DNA of 64,000 bases from Sphingomonas spermidinifaciens (GTDB lineage: Bacteria > Pseudomonadota > Alphaproteobacteria > Sphingomonadales > Sphingomonadaceae): NCBI RefSeq assembly GCF_002351485.1, contig NZ_NWMW01000001.1:682001-746000 (forward strand). The letters run 5' to 3'. Positions 51,370 through 63,575 of this stretch are shown here, one piece after another (the first letter of the stretch is position 1; every line of letters begins with the position of its first letter). Both the position numbers and the translations under genes were made by a program. Under the pieces are notes generated by a model. That model was not told where the DNA came from. It saw only the letters and a list, made by a program, of their open reading frames with translations, and did not search any database.

Positions 51370-53622
51370 TCAGTCCTTGAGTTCGGCGAGTGGGTCGCTG
51401 AGCACCGGTACGATTGACGAATAATCGTCGGTCCACGCCGTCACGTCGCGGCGATAGCGCAGCGGCTGCCAGTCGCCGCCCGTGGTCAGCAGCTCGGCGA
51501 ACACCGCCGGGTCGCGGGTCAGCGCGATCCAGTCGGACATCGTCGCTTCCGAATTGTCGGTCACGCCCGGCGCATAATGAAGCACCGCCGCATACCAGCC
51601 GCGCCCACGCGCTGTCGCCGTCACGACCGGCTCAAGGTCGAGAAAGCGGTTGGAGACGTGGACGAGCAGCAGCCCGCGTCGGCCGAGCACGCGCGCATAG
51701 GCCGCCATCGCCTCGCGCGTCATCAGGTGCATCGGCACCGCGTCGGACGAAAAGGCGTCGAGCGCGAGCAGGTCGAGGCTGTTCGCCGGCTGGGCGGCGA
51801 TCGACAGGCGCGCGTCGCCGATGACGATCTTCGGGTCGGGCAGGCAACGCGCGAGGAAGCCGAACTTGCCGCTGTCGCGGGCGATGCGGACGACCGCGGG
51901 ATCGATCTCGTAGAAGCGCCAGTCCTGGCCCGGCCGCGCATAACAGGCGAGCGTCCCCGTCCCCAGCCCTACCGCGCCGACGCGCGCCTTGGGGCCGTAG
52001 AGCGCGGGCAGCGCCTGCATCGCCTGTCCGACGCCCGATCCGGGGACGTAATAGCTGGTCGGCTCGCGCGCCTTGACCGGATCGTCGACGAACTGGACGC
52101 CGTGCAGCGTGGTTCCGTGCGCCAGCGTCCGCGTTCCCGTCTCCGGATAGTCGCGGATCGTGTAGACGCCGAAATAGCTGCGCGTTCGGCTGTCGCCCTC
52201 GAAGCTGATCGCCAACGCCCGCCAGCCGCCGAACAGGAGGAGCGAGGCGACGAGCACCGCGACGAAGGCCGGCCGCGCGCCGATCGTGAGGATGCCGATC
52301 GCGGCCAACACGAGGAAGGCGGTGCTCTCGTGCTTGGAGCCGAGCAGATTGCCGGGGTTCTCCAGCCCGACGGCCATCACTGCCACCGCCGCCGCGGCGA
52401 CGAGGCCGAGCGTCAGCGTACGCTTCGCCTCCCACGCCCAGCGGAGCACCGGCAGCAGCCATTCCTGCGGCACCAGCAGCCCGGCGGCGACGATCAGGAT
52501 GGGATATTCATAGGTCCAGTCGAAGATCACCGGCGCGACGAGCGCGGCGAACACGCCGCCCAACGCCCCGCCAACCGACATGGCGAGGTAGAAGCCCGTC
52601 AGCCGGTCAGGCTCGGGCCGTAGCCGATAGAGCCCGGTGTGCAGCGCCGTCGCGACCATGAACAGCAGCGCCAGCGCGATGACGGCATTGAGGTAGGGAT
52701 ATTCGTGCGTCCCGCCGATCATCACCCCGCCGAAGACGAGGATCGTCACGGGCGCGAAGGTGGTGAGGAAGTCGGCGACCCGCCGCCCGCCGGCAAAAGC
52801 GACGCTGAAACTCAGCAGATAGAGGCCGAGCGGGAGGACCCACAGCATCGGCACCGCGACGATATCGGTGGTGAGGAAGGTCGAAGTCGCGAGCATCAGA
52901 CCCGAGGGCACGAGCGACAGCGCGATCCAGTGCGCGACGCGGCCACGGGTCGGCGCCGGGCTGATGGCCTGAACCCGAGCGGCCGCGCCGCCCCGAGGCA
53001 GGCGGAGGGCACAGCCGGCGACAAGCAGCGCGACGAGCGCATAGCCCGCCGTCCACAGCCAACTCTGCGACGACAGCCCCATGTTCGGCTCGACCAGCAG
53101 CGGATAGGCGATCAGCCCGGCGAAGCTGCCGATGTTCGAGGCGGCGTAGAGCGCATAGGGGTTCACCCCCGGCGCCGACGCCGCGAACCAGCGCTGGAGC
53201 AGCGGCGCCTGCGCCGACACGGCCAGAAACAGCGGCCCGATCGAGGCAAAGAGCAGCCATGGCACCCACAGGACGGGCGCATCGCCGACGCCGGGCGCCT
53301 TCTCGATCAGACCGATCGGCAGCCATAGCGCCGCCACCGCCAAGAGCGCGAGGTGGATGCCCGCCTGTCGCCGCACCCCGAACCGGCCCAGCCAGTGGGC
53401 ATAGCCATAGCCGCCGAGCAGCAGCGCCTGATAGACGAGCATCGCGGAGTTCCAGACGGCGGGCGCGCCGCCCAGCCGCGGCAGCGCCATCCGCGCGACC
53501 ATCGGCTGGACGAGGAACAGGAGGAACGACCCCGACAGGATTGCGGCGACGAACAGGGGGCGGAAGGGCAGGCTCGTGGACACGGGCTCGCCGCCCGCCC
53601 CGCCGTCGGGCTCGATACGCAT
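51370..53622 (-). CDS. Multi-pass membrane protein fused to a spermidine-synthase-like domain
   Basis: A 750-residue fusion. Residues ~20-470 hold about 12 or more transmembrane helices in an MFS-like array (LFVAAILSGSFLLFLVQPMVARM at the start). Residues ~490-740 form a Rossmann methyltransferase/aminopropyltransferase fold with VGAVGLGTGTLACY (~545-558), YEIDPAVVRIA and LLALDAFSSDAVP. The aspartates that bind polyamine are not clearly conserved. Such fusions are widespread and unexplained. The start at 53622 is chosen as an ATG, but a GTG 13 codons downstream is possible. It ends 4 bp from the converging Lrp gene. Confidence 0.82.
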   Translation of the reverse strand: MRIEPDGGAGGEPVSTSLPFRPLFVAAILSGSFLLFLVQPMVARMALPRLGGAPAVWNSAMLVYQALLLGGYGYAHWLGRFGVRRQAGIHLALLAVAALWLPIGLIEKAPGVGDAPVLWVPWLLFASIGPLFLAVSAQAPLLQRWFAASAPGVNPYALYAASNIGSFAGLIAYPLLVEPNMGLSSQSWLWTAGYALVALLVAGCALRLPRGGAAARVQAISPAPTRGRVAHWIALSLVPSGLMLATSTFLTTDIVAVPMLWVLPLGLYLLSFSVAFAGGRRVADFLTTFAPVTILVFGGVMIGGTHEYPYLNAVIALALLFMVATALHTGLYRLRPEPDRLTGFYLAMSVGGALGGVFAALVAPVIFDWTYEYPILIVAAGLLVPQEWLLPVLRWAWEAKRTLTLGLVAAAAVAVMAVGLENPGNLLGSKHESTAFLVLAAIGILTIGARPAFVAVLVASLLLFGGWRALAISFEGDSRTRSYFGVYTIRDYPETGTRTLAHGTTLHGVQFVDDPVKAREPTSYYVPGSGVGQAMQALPALYGPKARVGAVGLGTGTLACYARPGQDWRFYEIDPAVVRIARDSGKFGFLARCLPDPKIVIGDARLSIAAQPANSLDLLALDAFSSDAVPMHLMTREAMAAYARVLGRRGLLLVHVSNRFLDLEPVVTATARGRGWYAAVLHYAPGVTDNSEATMSDWIALTRDPAVFAELLTTGGDWQPLRYRRDVTAWTDDYSSIVPVLSDPLAELKD

Positions 53623-53654
53623 GCGCCGAAGCTTAGCGGCGCGGGCCGCGAAAG

Positions 53655-54719
53655 CTAGCCGCGTCGGCGGTCGCGCCATGCGGCCAGCGCGATCGTCGCG
53701 GCGACGCCCAGGACGACCGCCAGCAGATAGCCAGCATAGCCCCCTTCCAGTCGCAGCCAAAGGGTCCCGAGGCTGTAGGTGAGCAGCACCCCGCCCGCGA
53801 AACAGTCGAGGCTGTGCCGCCCCACCATCGCCGCCGCCGCCAGCGGCTGCACCTGCGTCCACCGGCCGGCGAGCGTCAGCAGCGAGAGGTAGAGGAGCAG
53901 CACCAGCACCGCATGGGCGACGCGCAGCAGCGTGAGGCCGTAGGGCGGCTCGAAGATCGCGGGCGTCATGCCCTTGGCCCTCAGCACCGCGCCCGCGACG
54001 AACAGCGCGAGCAGCGGCGCGGCGACCCAGCGGTGCCGGTCGAGCCAGGCAAGCAGCGGCAGGTGCACCCGCATCGCGCCGAGCGCCATCGGCACGAAGA
54101 ACAGCATCTGCCACGCGAGCCGGTCGGGCAGCCCGTCCTTGACCCCGCCCGCGCCGACCAGCTTCAGCGTCCAGAGCTGCGCCGCCGCCCAGATCGCAAT
54201 CGACAGCACGATCAGCAGCGCGTTCGACCGCCGCTGCACGGCGATTGCGATGGGTGTGGCGAGCATCAGGACGATGTAGAGTTGGAGGATATCAAGCAGC
54301 GGCGGTGCCGACAGGAGGAGCGCGAACCGCAGGAGCGCCGCGGCAGGATCGGCGGCAAAGCCGGTCAGCCCCCAAAAGGCGATCTCGGCCGGCGGCATGA
54401 TTGCGATCAGCGGCGCGACGAGCGCGAGCAGCACGAGGTCATAGACCCATAGCCGCCCCGCCCGCTTCCAGACCGCAAGCGCGGGCCGCGGACGGCGAAG
54501 ATAGACGAGTCCGACCATATAGCCCGACAGCATCACGAACAGCTCGGCCGCGGTCGACCAGCCGAACCGCGTCGGCGTGGGGATCAGGCCCGACCGGATC
54601 CCGCCGAGTTCAGCCACTTGGCTCAAATGGTTCACGAGGATCACGAAGATCGCAACGCCCCGGACGATAACGATCCGCGGCTCCCGCCCGGGACGCTCAG
54701 GCCGGACGGTCGATGGCAT
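53655..54719 (-). CDS. OpgC-domain membrane protein
   Basis: A 354-residue integral membrane protein with about ten helices. The N-terminus RIVIVRGVAIFVILVNHLSQV and ELFVMLSGYMVGLVY are typical of OpgC/MdoC proteins, which succinylate osmoregulated periplasmic glucans; some relatives are acyltransferase-3-like. The GxS... family ending (LVGRHSLDCFAGGVLLTYS) also fits. It overlaps the upstream GNAT gene by 23 bp, so it belongs to the hemB-GNAT-GNAT-opgC run. No opgG/opgH are nearby, so glucan modification is a guess. Confidence 0.83.
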   Translation of the reverse strand: MPSTVRPERPGREPRIVIVRGVAIFVILVNHLSQVAELGGIRSGLIPTPTRFGWSTAAELFVMLSGYMVGLVYLRRPRPALAVWKRAGRLWVYDLVLLALVAPLIAIMPPAEIAFWGLTGFAADPAAALLRFALLLSAPPLLDILQLYIVLMLATPIAIAVQRRSNALLIVLSIAIWAAAQLWTLKLVGAGGVKDGLPDRLAWQMLFFVPMALGAMRVHLPLLAWLDRHRWVAAPLLALFVAGAVLRAKGMTPAIFEPPYGLTLLRVAHAVLVLLLYLSLLTLAGRWTQVQPLAAAAMVGRHSLDCFAGGVLLTYSLGTLWLRLEGGYAGYLLAVVLGVAATIALAAWRDRRRG

Positions 54720-55223
54720 AGACGATGTGACGCGACAGCGGATCGTCGGGCGCGAGCGCGGGATGAGCGAAATCCTGATCGGGCAGCCGCCGCATGCCCA
54801 GCCGCTCCATCAGCCCCCAGCTTCGTACATTGGCGGGCACGGTGATCGCGGTGATCCGCGGCATGCCCCGCGCCCAGCCCCAGTCGAGGCTCGCCGCCGC
54901 CGCCTCGCGCGCATAGCCTTGGCCCCAGGCGTCGCGGGCGAGCCGCCAGCCGATCTCGACCTCGCCCTCGATCGGCGTGCCCGCGGCCCCCGGCTTGAGC
55001 CCGCAAAAGCCGAGGAACGCGCCGTCCTCCAGCCGCTCCAGCGCCCAGAAACAATGGCCGAGCGTCGCCTGATAGCCCCGCTGGCGCTCGATGGCGGCGC
55101 GGACCTCGTGCGTGTCCAGCATGGGACCGAGATAGGCCATGACCTCGGGATCGCGGCCCATCGCGGCGAAGGGCGCGACATCGGCCTCGCGCCAGTCGCG
55201 CAGGATCAGGCGCTCGGTTCTGA

Positions 55224-55227
<4 letters not shown>
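54697..55227 (-). CDS. GNAT N-acetyltransferase, RimJ/RimL type (copy 1)
   Basis: A 176-residue acetyltransferase of the RimJ/RimL branch: N-terminal RTERLILRDWREAD, central GLKPGAAGTPIEGEVEIGW and acetyl-CoA loop region WGQGYAREAAAASLDWGW (Q/RxxGxA-type). It closely resembles the next gene and both end YAIDRPA, so they arose by duplication. The start overlaps that gene by ATGA. Substrate could be a ribosomal protein N-terminus or a small molecule. Confidence 0.85.
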
Positions 55228-56737
<1,510 letters not shown>

Positions 56738-56819
56738 TCATTTGCCCCTGCCGCCCATCGCACGCAACCATCAAGGCGCGCTCACGGCCTGTCGGTGCAC
56801 CGCGCGACCCGCCCGACCC

Positions 56820-57080
56820 TCAGCGTGCGCGCCGCGCCTTTGCGGGGCATTTCCAGTTATAGGCGCCGCAATCGCGCTTGCCCGGACGATTGCGCCAGCG
56901 CTCGTAACGGCTCTCAGCCTGCCGCGCGCGTGGACTGCGGGCGCGCCGCTCCAGATCGTGCTGCACGGCCTCGCCGGCGGTCCAGCCGGTCATCACCGTG
57001 GGGTCCAGCGCCGGCCCCACCTCCTGCGCGGCAAGAGGGGCGGACGTGAGCGAGAACAGGATCAGCAATGGCTTACGCAC
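56820..57080 (-). CDS. Small secreted protein, unknown
   Basis: An 86-residue protein starting at a GTG with a signal peptide (MRKPLLILFSLTSAPLAAQ). The mature part is polar and rich in Arg and Trp (RYERWRNRPGKRDCGAYNWKCPAKARRAR). Its two cysteines (DCGAYNWKC) could form a disulfide in the periplasm. I do not recognise the family. It lies between hemB and metH on the same strand, with 60 bp before it and no obvious partner. The signal peptide and codon use support a real gene. Confidence 0.6.
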   Translation of the reverse strand: MRKPLLILFSLTSAPLAAQEVGPALDPTVMTGWTAGEAVQHDLERRARSPRARQAESRYERWRNRPGKRDCGAYNWKCPAKARRAR

Positions 57081-57140
57081 CGTCGGCCTCCGCGATCAGC
57101 CGCTAATCGTTGAACGGCAAGGCGGCCATAAGCGTTCCGA

Positions 57141-59735
<2,595 letters not shown>

Positions 59736-59806
59736 CAAGGGTTCCGTTCGGGTCGGGCGGATCTGGCCCGGCCGTCAGTCATCAATTCGGATCGTCGTCG
59801 CGGCGA

Positions 59807-60856
59807 TCAGGCCGCCATCGTGAAGGGCTCGAGCCCCGCCAGTCGCGTCTGTACCGGCGACACGGGCAGCGGTCGCGGGGGCAGGCCGGCCACCGCCTCG
59901 GCGATCGCCCGGATATGCGCGGGCGTCGAGCCGCAGCAGCCGCCGAGAATGTTCACTTGGCGCTGCTCGGCCCAGTCGCGCACGAGGCCGGCGGTCGTCA
60001 CCGGCGCCTCGTCATAGGCGCCAAGCTCGTTGGGCAGCCCCGCATTGGGATAGACCATGATGAGCGTGTCGCAGAGTTTCGACAGCGTCGCGACGTGCGG
60101 GCGGAGTTGCTCGGCCCCGAACGAACAGTTCAGGCCGATCGTCACCGGCCGCGCGTGGCGGACCGCGTGCCAGAACGCCTCCACCGTATGCCCCGAGAGG
60201 TTGCGACCCGACAGGTCGGTCAGCGTCATCGACAGCATGATCGGCACCTCGCGCCCCAGCGCCTCGCCCGCCTCGATCACCGCCATCACGCCCGCCTTGG
60301 CGTTAAGCGTATCGAACACCGTCTCGATCAGGATGAAGTCGGCCCCACCCTCGATCAGCGCATCCACCTGCTCGCGGTACACGTCCTTGAGATAGTCAAA
60401 GTCGATCTCGCGAAAGCCGGGATCGTTGACGTCGGGCGACAGCGACAACGTCTTGTTGGTCGGCCCGATCGCGCCGGCGACGAAACGGGGGCGGCCGTCG
60501 GCGGCCTCGAACGCATCGGCGCATTCGCGTGCGATCCGGGCCGAGGCGACGTTGATCTCGCGCACCAGCGCTTCGGCGCCATAATCGGCCTGACTAATCT
60601 TGTTGGCGGAGAAAGTGTTGGTCGAGACGATGTCCGACCCGGCCTTCAGATAGCTTTCGGTGATAATCCGCGGCACCTCGGGCTTGGTCAGCGCGAGGAT
60701 GTCGTTGTTACCCTTCTGGTCGTGGGTCAGGCCAAGGTCGCCGGCATAGTCGGCCTCGGCCAGCTTCCAGTTCTGGATCTCGGTGCCGAACGCCCCGTCG
60801 GTCATCAGGATGCGCTTGGCGGCTTCGGCGAACAGGCGGTCGCGGGCGTTGGTCAT
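59807..60856 (-). CDS. metH: Methionine synthase, homocysteine-binding subunit
   Basis: A 349-residue homocysteine S-methyltransferase domain equal to the first ~350 residues of MetH. Zinc ligands are Cys244 (GLNCSFG) and Cys307/Cys308 (LGGCCGSTP), very close to the numbering of the E. coli protein (247, 310, 311). The frame ends cleanly and the next gene starts afresh, so this is a true split, not a frameshift. It activates homocysteine thiol. It lies between metF and the B12-binding gene in the sahR operon. GGGGTGAC upstream serves as Shine-Dalgarno. Confidence 0.93.
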   Translation of the reverse strand: MTNARDRLFAEAAKRILMTDGAFGTEIQNWKLAEADYAGDLGLTHDQKGNNDILALTKPEVPRIITESYLKAGSDIVSTNTFSANKISQADYGAEALVREINVASARIARECADAFEAADGRPRFVAGAIGPTNKTLSLSPDVNDPGFREIDFDYLKDVYREQVDALIEGGADFILIETVFDTLNAKAGVMAVIEAGEALGREVPIMLSMTLTDLSGRNLSGHTVEAFWHAVRHARPVTIGLNCSFGAEQLRPHVATLSKLCDTLIMVYPNAGLPNELGAYDEAPVTTAGLVRDWAEQRQVNILGGCCGSTPAHIRAIAEAVAGLPPRPLPVSPVQTRLAGLEPFTMAA

Positions 60857-60860
60857 ATGT

Positions 60861-60933
60861 ACGTCACCCCAGCGCAGGCCGGGATCTCCTTGTTTGTGTT
60901 CCACGTCACCCCAGCCTTGGCTTGAGTGACGGA
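60861..60933. repeat. GTCACCCCAG-type intergenic repeat
   Basis: ACGTCACCCCAG occurs at 60861-60872 and 60903-60914. The second copy is part of an imperfect palindrome (60905-60930) from GTCACCCCAGCC to GGCTTGAGTGAC. The first continues GCGCAGGCCGGGATCTCC. This looks like a REP-type element filling the metF-metH gap, possibly an mRNA hairpin. Confidence 0.5.
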
Positions 60934-61875
60934 TTAAGCCGCCGCCCGCGTCTCTTCCGCCTTGGGGCGCAAGCCCAAGAGGTGGCAGATCGCATAGCTC
61001 AGCTCGGCGCGATTGAGCGTGTAGAAGTGGAAGTGCCGCACGCCGCCCGCATAGAGGCGGCGGCAGAGCTCGCCCGCGATCGTCGCAGCGACCAGCTGAC
61101 GCGCGGCCGGATGCGCGTCGAGCCCGTCGAACAACCGCCCCATCCAGTCGGGGATCGCCGCGCCGCACATCCCAGCGAACTTCTGCGTCTGCGCGAAGTT
61201 CGAGACGGGCAGAATGCCCGGCACGATCTCCGCCCCGATCCCCGCCGCCGCCGCCGCGTCACGGAAGCGGAAGAACGTCTCGGGCTCGAAGAAGAACTGG
61301 GTGAGCGCGCGGGTGGCACCTGCGTCGAGCTTGCGCTTGAGGTTGTCGATATCCGCCGACGCGCTCGCCGCCTCGGGATGCGCCTCGGGATAGGCGGCAA
61401 CGGAGATCTCGAAGGGGTGCAGGCGCTTGAGGCCCGCCACCAGATCGGCGGCGCTGGCATAGCCCTCAGGGTGCGGCACGAACTTGTCGCCCAGCGTCGG
61501 CGGGTCGCCGCGCAGCGCGACGATGTGGCGAACGCCCGCGGCCCAATATTCGCGCGCCACCGCATCAACCTCGTCGCGGCTCGCCTCGACACAGGTGAGG
61601 TGCGCGGCGGCGGGAACGCTCGTCTCGCGCGCGATGCGGGCGACGGTGCCGTGAGTACGGTCGCGGGTGGTCCCGCCCGCGCCATAGGTGACGCTGACGA
61701 AGCGAGGGCCGAGCGGCGCGAGCGTCTGCACCGCTTCCCACATCGCCGCTTCCATCTTGTCGGTCTTGGGCGGGAAGAATTCGAACGACACGTCGGCGTC
61801 GCCGGCCACGTCGGCGAACAGCGGGCCGTCGAGCGCGCGTCGCGCCTCCTCGAGCTGTCCAACGGAAAGCGTCAT
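60934..61875 (-). CDS. metF: Methylenetetrahydrofolate reductase
   Basis: A 313-residue TIM-barrel flavoprotein that reduces methylene-THF to methyl-THF for MetH. Glu32 in FEFFPPKTDKM is the proton donor; VSVTYGAGGTTRDRT, HLTCVEASRDE and ALRGDPP follow the family pattern. The start ATG at 61875 overlaps the sahR stop (ATGA); a longer frame to 61923 lies within sahR and is rejected. Supply of methyl-THF to the two metH products downstream explains the operon. Confidence 0.95.
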   Translation of the reverse strand: MTLSVGQLEEARRALDGPLFADVAGDADVSFEFFPPKTDKMEAAMWEAVQTLAPLGPRFVSVTYGAGGTTRDRTHGTVARIARETSVPAAAHLTCVEASRDEVDAVAREYWAAGVRHIVALRGDPPTLGDKFVPHPEGYASAADLVAGLKRLHPFEISVAAYPEAHPEAASASADIDNLKRKLDAGATRALTQFFFEPETFFRFRDAAAAAGIGAEIVPGILPVSNFAQTQKFAGMCGAAIPDWMGRLFDGLDAHPAARQLVAATIAGELCRRLYAGGVRHFHFYTLNRAELSYAICHLLGLRPKAEETRAAA

Positions 61876-62834
61876 GCCGCCTTGACCTCCAATTTGGCGT
61901 CGCCCGTCCGGCGCGCCAGCCATAGTTTCACGGTGAGCTCGCCGCCCTCCAGCGTCTCGGTCCGCACCGGCGACAGGCCGGCGGCGGCGAACCAGCCGAG
62001 CATCTGCTCGTCCGAGAAGCCGAGGCGCGCGTGATTGTCGCGCGTGCGCAGCTCCTCGCGCTCATGCGGCGCGAAGTCGGCGACGAGCAGCCGACCGCCC
62101 GCCCCCAGCACCCGCGCCGCCTCCGCGATCGCTGCTCCCGGCTGCTGAGCGAAGTGAAGGACATGGTGCAGGATCGCGACGTCCGCCGCGCCGTCGGCGA
62201 GCGGCAGCGCATAGAGATCGGCCTGCCGCAGCTCGGCGCGTGAAAGGCCCTGCTCGGCGAGCTTGGCGCGGGCCAGCCGCAGCATCTCCGACGAGCGGTC
62301 GATGCCGAGCGCGCGACTTGCCTGCGGGGCGAAGAGTTCGAGCATGCGGCCGGTGCCGGTACCGATGTCGATCAGCTGGCCGATCTCGCCCTCGCCCAGC
62401 ACCGCGGCCATCGCCGCCTCGACCTCGCTGTCGGCCACATGCAGGCTGCGGATCGCGTCCCACGATCCGGCATTCGCCTCGAACCATTCGGCCGCGGCCG
62501 CTGCGCGGTCGGCGCGGACGGCGGCGAGACGCGCGGTGTCGGCAACCGCCCAGTGATCGCTGCCCGAGGCTTCCCACACGGCATCGACCGCGGCGAGCAG
62601 ATCGGGCATCGCCGCCCCCTCGCCCATCGCGACGAACACCCAGCTGCCCTCCTTGCGGCGGCGCGCGAGGCCGGCGTCGCACAGGATCTTCACATGGCGG
62701 CTGACGCGTGGCTGGCTCTGGCCCAGCACCTGCGCCAGCTCGCCCACCGACAGCTCCATCGCGCGCAGGAGCGCGATGATGCGGAGCCGCGTCGGGTCGG
62801 CAAGCGCCTGGAAGATTTCGACCGCACCGGACAT
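61872..62834 (-). CDS. sahR: ArsR-family regulator with SAM/SAH-binding methyltransferase domain (SahR-type)
   Basis: A 320-residue fusion. Residues 5-75 are an ArsR winged helix (ADPTRLRIIALLRAMELSVGELAQVLGQSQPRVSRHVKIL), and ~120-300 a class I methyltransferase fold with motif I DIGTGTGRM (156-164). This is the layout of SahR, a repressor of SAM-cycle genes released by S-adenosylhomocysteine; its effector domain is derived from a methyltransferase. It heads the operon with metF and both metH genes. A perfect 22-bp palindrome covers its promoter. There is no Shine-Dalgarno at the ATG (TTCATTCC precedes it), fitting a leaderless mRNA. Confidence 0.88.
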   Translation of the reverse strand: MSGAVEIFQALADPTRLRIIALLRAMELSVGELAQVLGQSQPRVSRHVKILCDAGLARRRKEGSWVFVAMGEGAAMPDLLAAVDAVWEASGSDHWAVADTARLAAVRADRAAAAAEWFEANAGSWDAIRSLHVADSEVEAAMAAVLGEGEIGQLIDIGTGTGRMLELFAPQASRALGIDRSSEMLRLARAKLAEQGLSRAELRQADLYALPLADGAADVAILHHVLHFAQQPGAAIAEAARVLGAGGRLLVADFAPHEREELRTRDNHARLGFSDEQMLGWFAAAGLSPVRTETLEGGELTVKLWLARRTGDAKLEVKAA

Positions 62835-62842
62835 GGAATGAA

Positions 62843-62871
62843 CATATAAAGATATCTTTATATGCGGTCAA
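62843..62871 (-). promoter_or_regulatory. sahR promoter with embedded perfect palindromic operator
   Basis: Minus-strand -35 TTGACC (62866-62871), 17-bp spacer, -10 TATATG (62843-62848). A perfect 22-bp palindrome (62843-62864; half-site CATATAAAGAT and its exact complement) covers the -10 and the spacer. The predicted start (~62836) is two bases before the ATG. Confidence 0.85.
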
Positions 62872-62970
62872 CGCGGAATGCCGTGCGTGATCCATGTTTG
62901 CAAAAGCGGAACGAAGCGCGGGGATCGTGCGTCGTGCTCGCCAGCTATCATGACGACAAAGGGACGACCG

Positions 62971-63315
62971 ATGAAGAAGACCGCGCTGATCCTTCCCGCC
63001 CTCACCGCGCTGGCGCTGGCCGCATGCAGCGAGAACGCGCAGCAGCAGACGGGCGAGGCCGCGGGCGCCGTCGCCGCCGACGTCAACTCGACGGTGGGCG
63101 AGGCTGCACGCGACGTGCGCGACGCCAGCGCCGAGGCGTTCGACGCGGCCGAGCAGACCGCCGACGAGGCCGGCGCGGCGATCCAGAACGGCGCCGACCG
63201 CGCAGGCGCGGCGATCGACCGCGGCGCCGAGAAGGCCGACGCCGCCGCCGACAATGCGCGGCGCGAGGCGGGCCAGGAGCTCGAAGAGGCTGGTCAGGAC
63301 ATGCAGAAGAACTGA
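62971..63315 (+). CDS. Small lipoprotein with Ala-rich helical repeats
   Basis: A 114-residue predicted lipoprotein. The signal MKKTALILPALTALALAAC ends in a lipobox (LALAAC), with Ser and Glu next. The rest is an Ala/Glu/Asp/Arg-rich amphipathic helix with an 11-residue-like repeat (AAGAVAADVNSTVGEAARDVRDASAEAF...), like LEA/apolipoprotein-type proteins such as YtxH or CsbD relatives. AAAGGGACG precedes the ATG. A hairpin follows. Function unknown; stress-related roles are common for this type. Confidence 0.8.
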   Translation: MKKTALILPALTALALAACSENAQQQTGEAAGAVAADVNSTVGEAARDVRDASAEAFDAAEQTADEAGAAIQNGADRAGAAIDRGAEKADAAADNARREAGQELEEAGQDMQKN

Positions 63316-63333
63316 TCCCGCACGCAATTGTCG

Positions 63334-63373
63334 AAGGGGGTCGCACCGTGCTTAACCGCGGCGCGACCCCCTT
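63334..63373 (+). terminator. Hairpin after the first lipoprotein gene
   Basis: AAGGGGGTCGC (63334-63344) pairs with GCGACCCCCTT (63363-63373), 11 bp perfect, with an 18-base loop. TTGTCGCTTTCC follows, so termination may be partial and the next lipoprotein gene could be read through. Confidence 0.55.
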
Positions 63374-63392
63374 GTCGCTTTCCGGAGCTTCC

Positions 63393-63575
63393 ATGCGCCC
63401 GCTTCTCGCCGCCCTGCCCCTTCTCGCGCTCGCCGCCTGCGGTGCGGGCGATAACGACCCCGGCCCCGGCGGCGTGACCACGAGCGAGGCACGCGAGCTC
63501 AACGAGGCCGCCGAGATGCTCGACGTGAATGCCGTCTCTGCTGAGGCGCTCAACGACAGCGGGGCCGCGGAATGA
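63393..63575 (+). CDS. Small lipoprotein, unknown
   Basis: A 60-residue protein with a lipoprotein signal (MRPLLAALPLLALAAC, lipobox LALAAC). The mature part is acidic (GAGDNDPGPGGVTTSEARELNEAAEMLDVNAVSAEALND). CGGAG lies 6 bp before the ATG. It overlaps the aldo/keto reductase start by ATGA, so the two are coupled although one is a lipoprotein and the other cytosolic. Family not recognised. Confidence 0.7.
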   Translation: MRPLLAALPLLALAACGAGDNDPGPGGVTTSEARELNEAAEMLDVNAVSAEALNDSGAAE

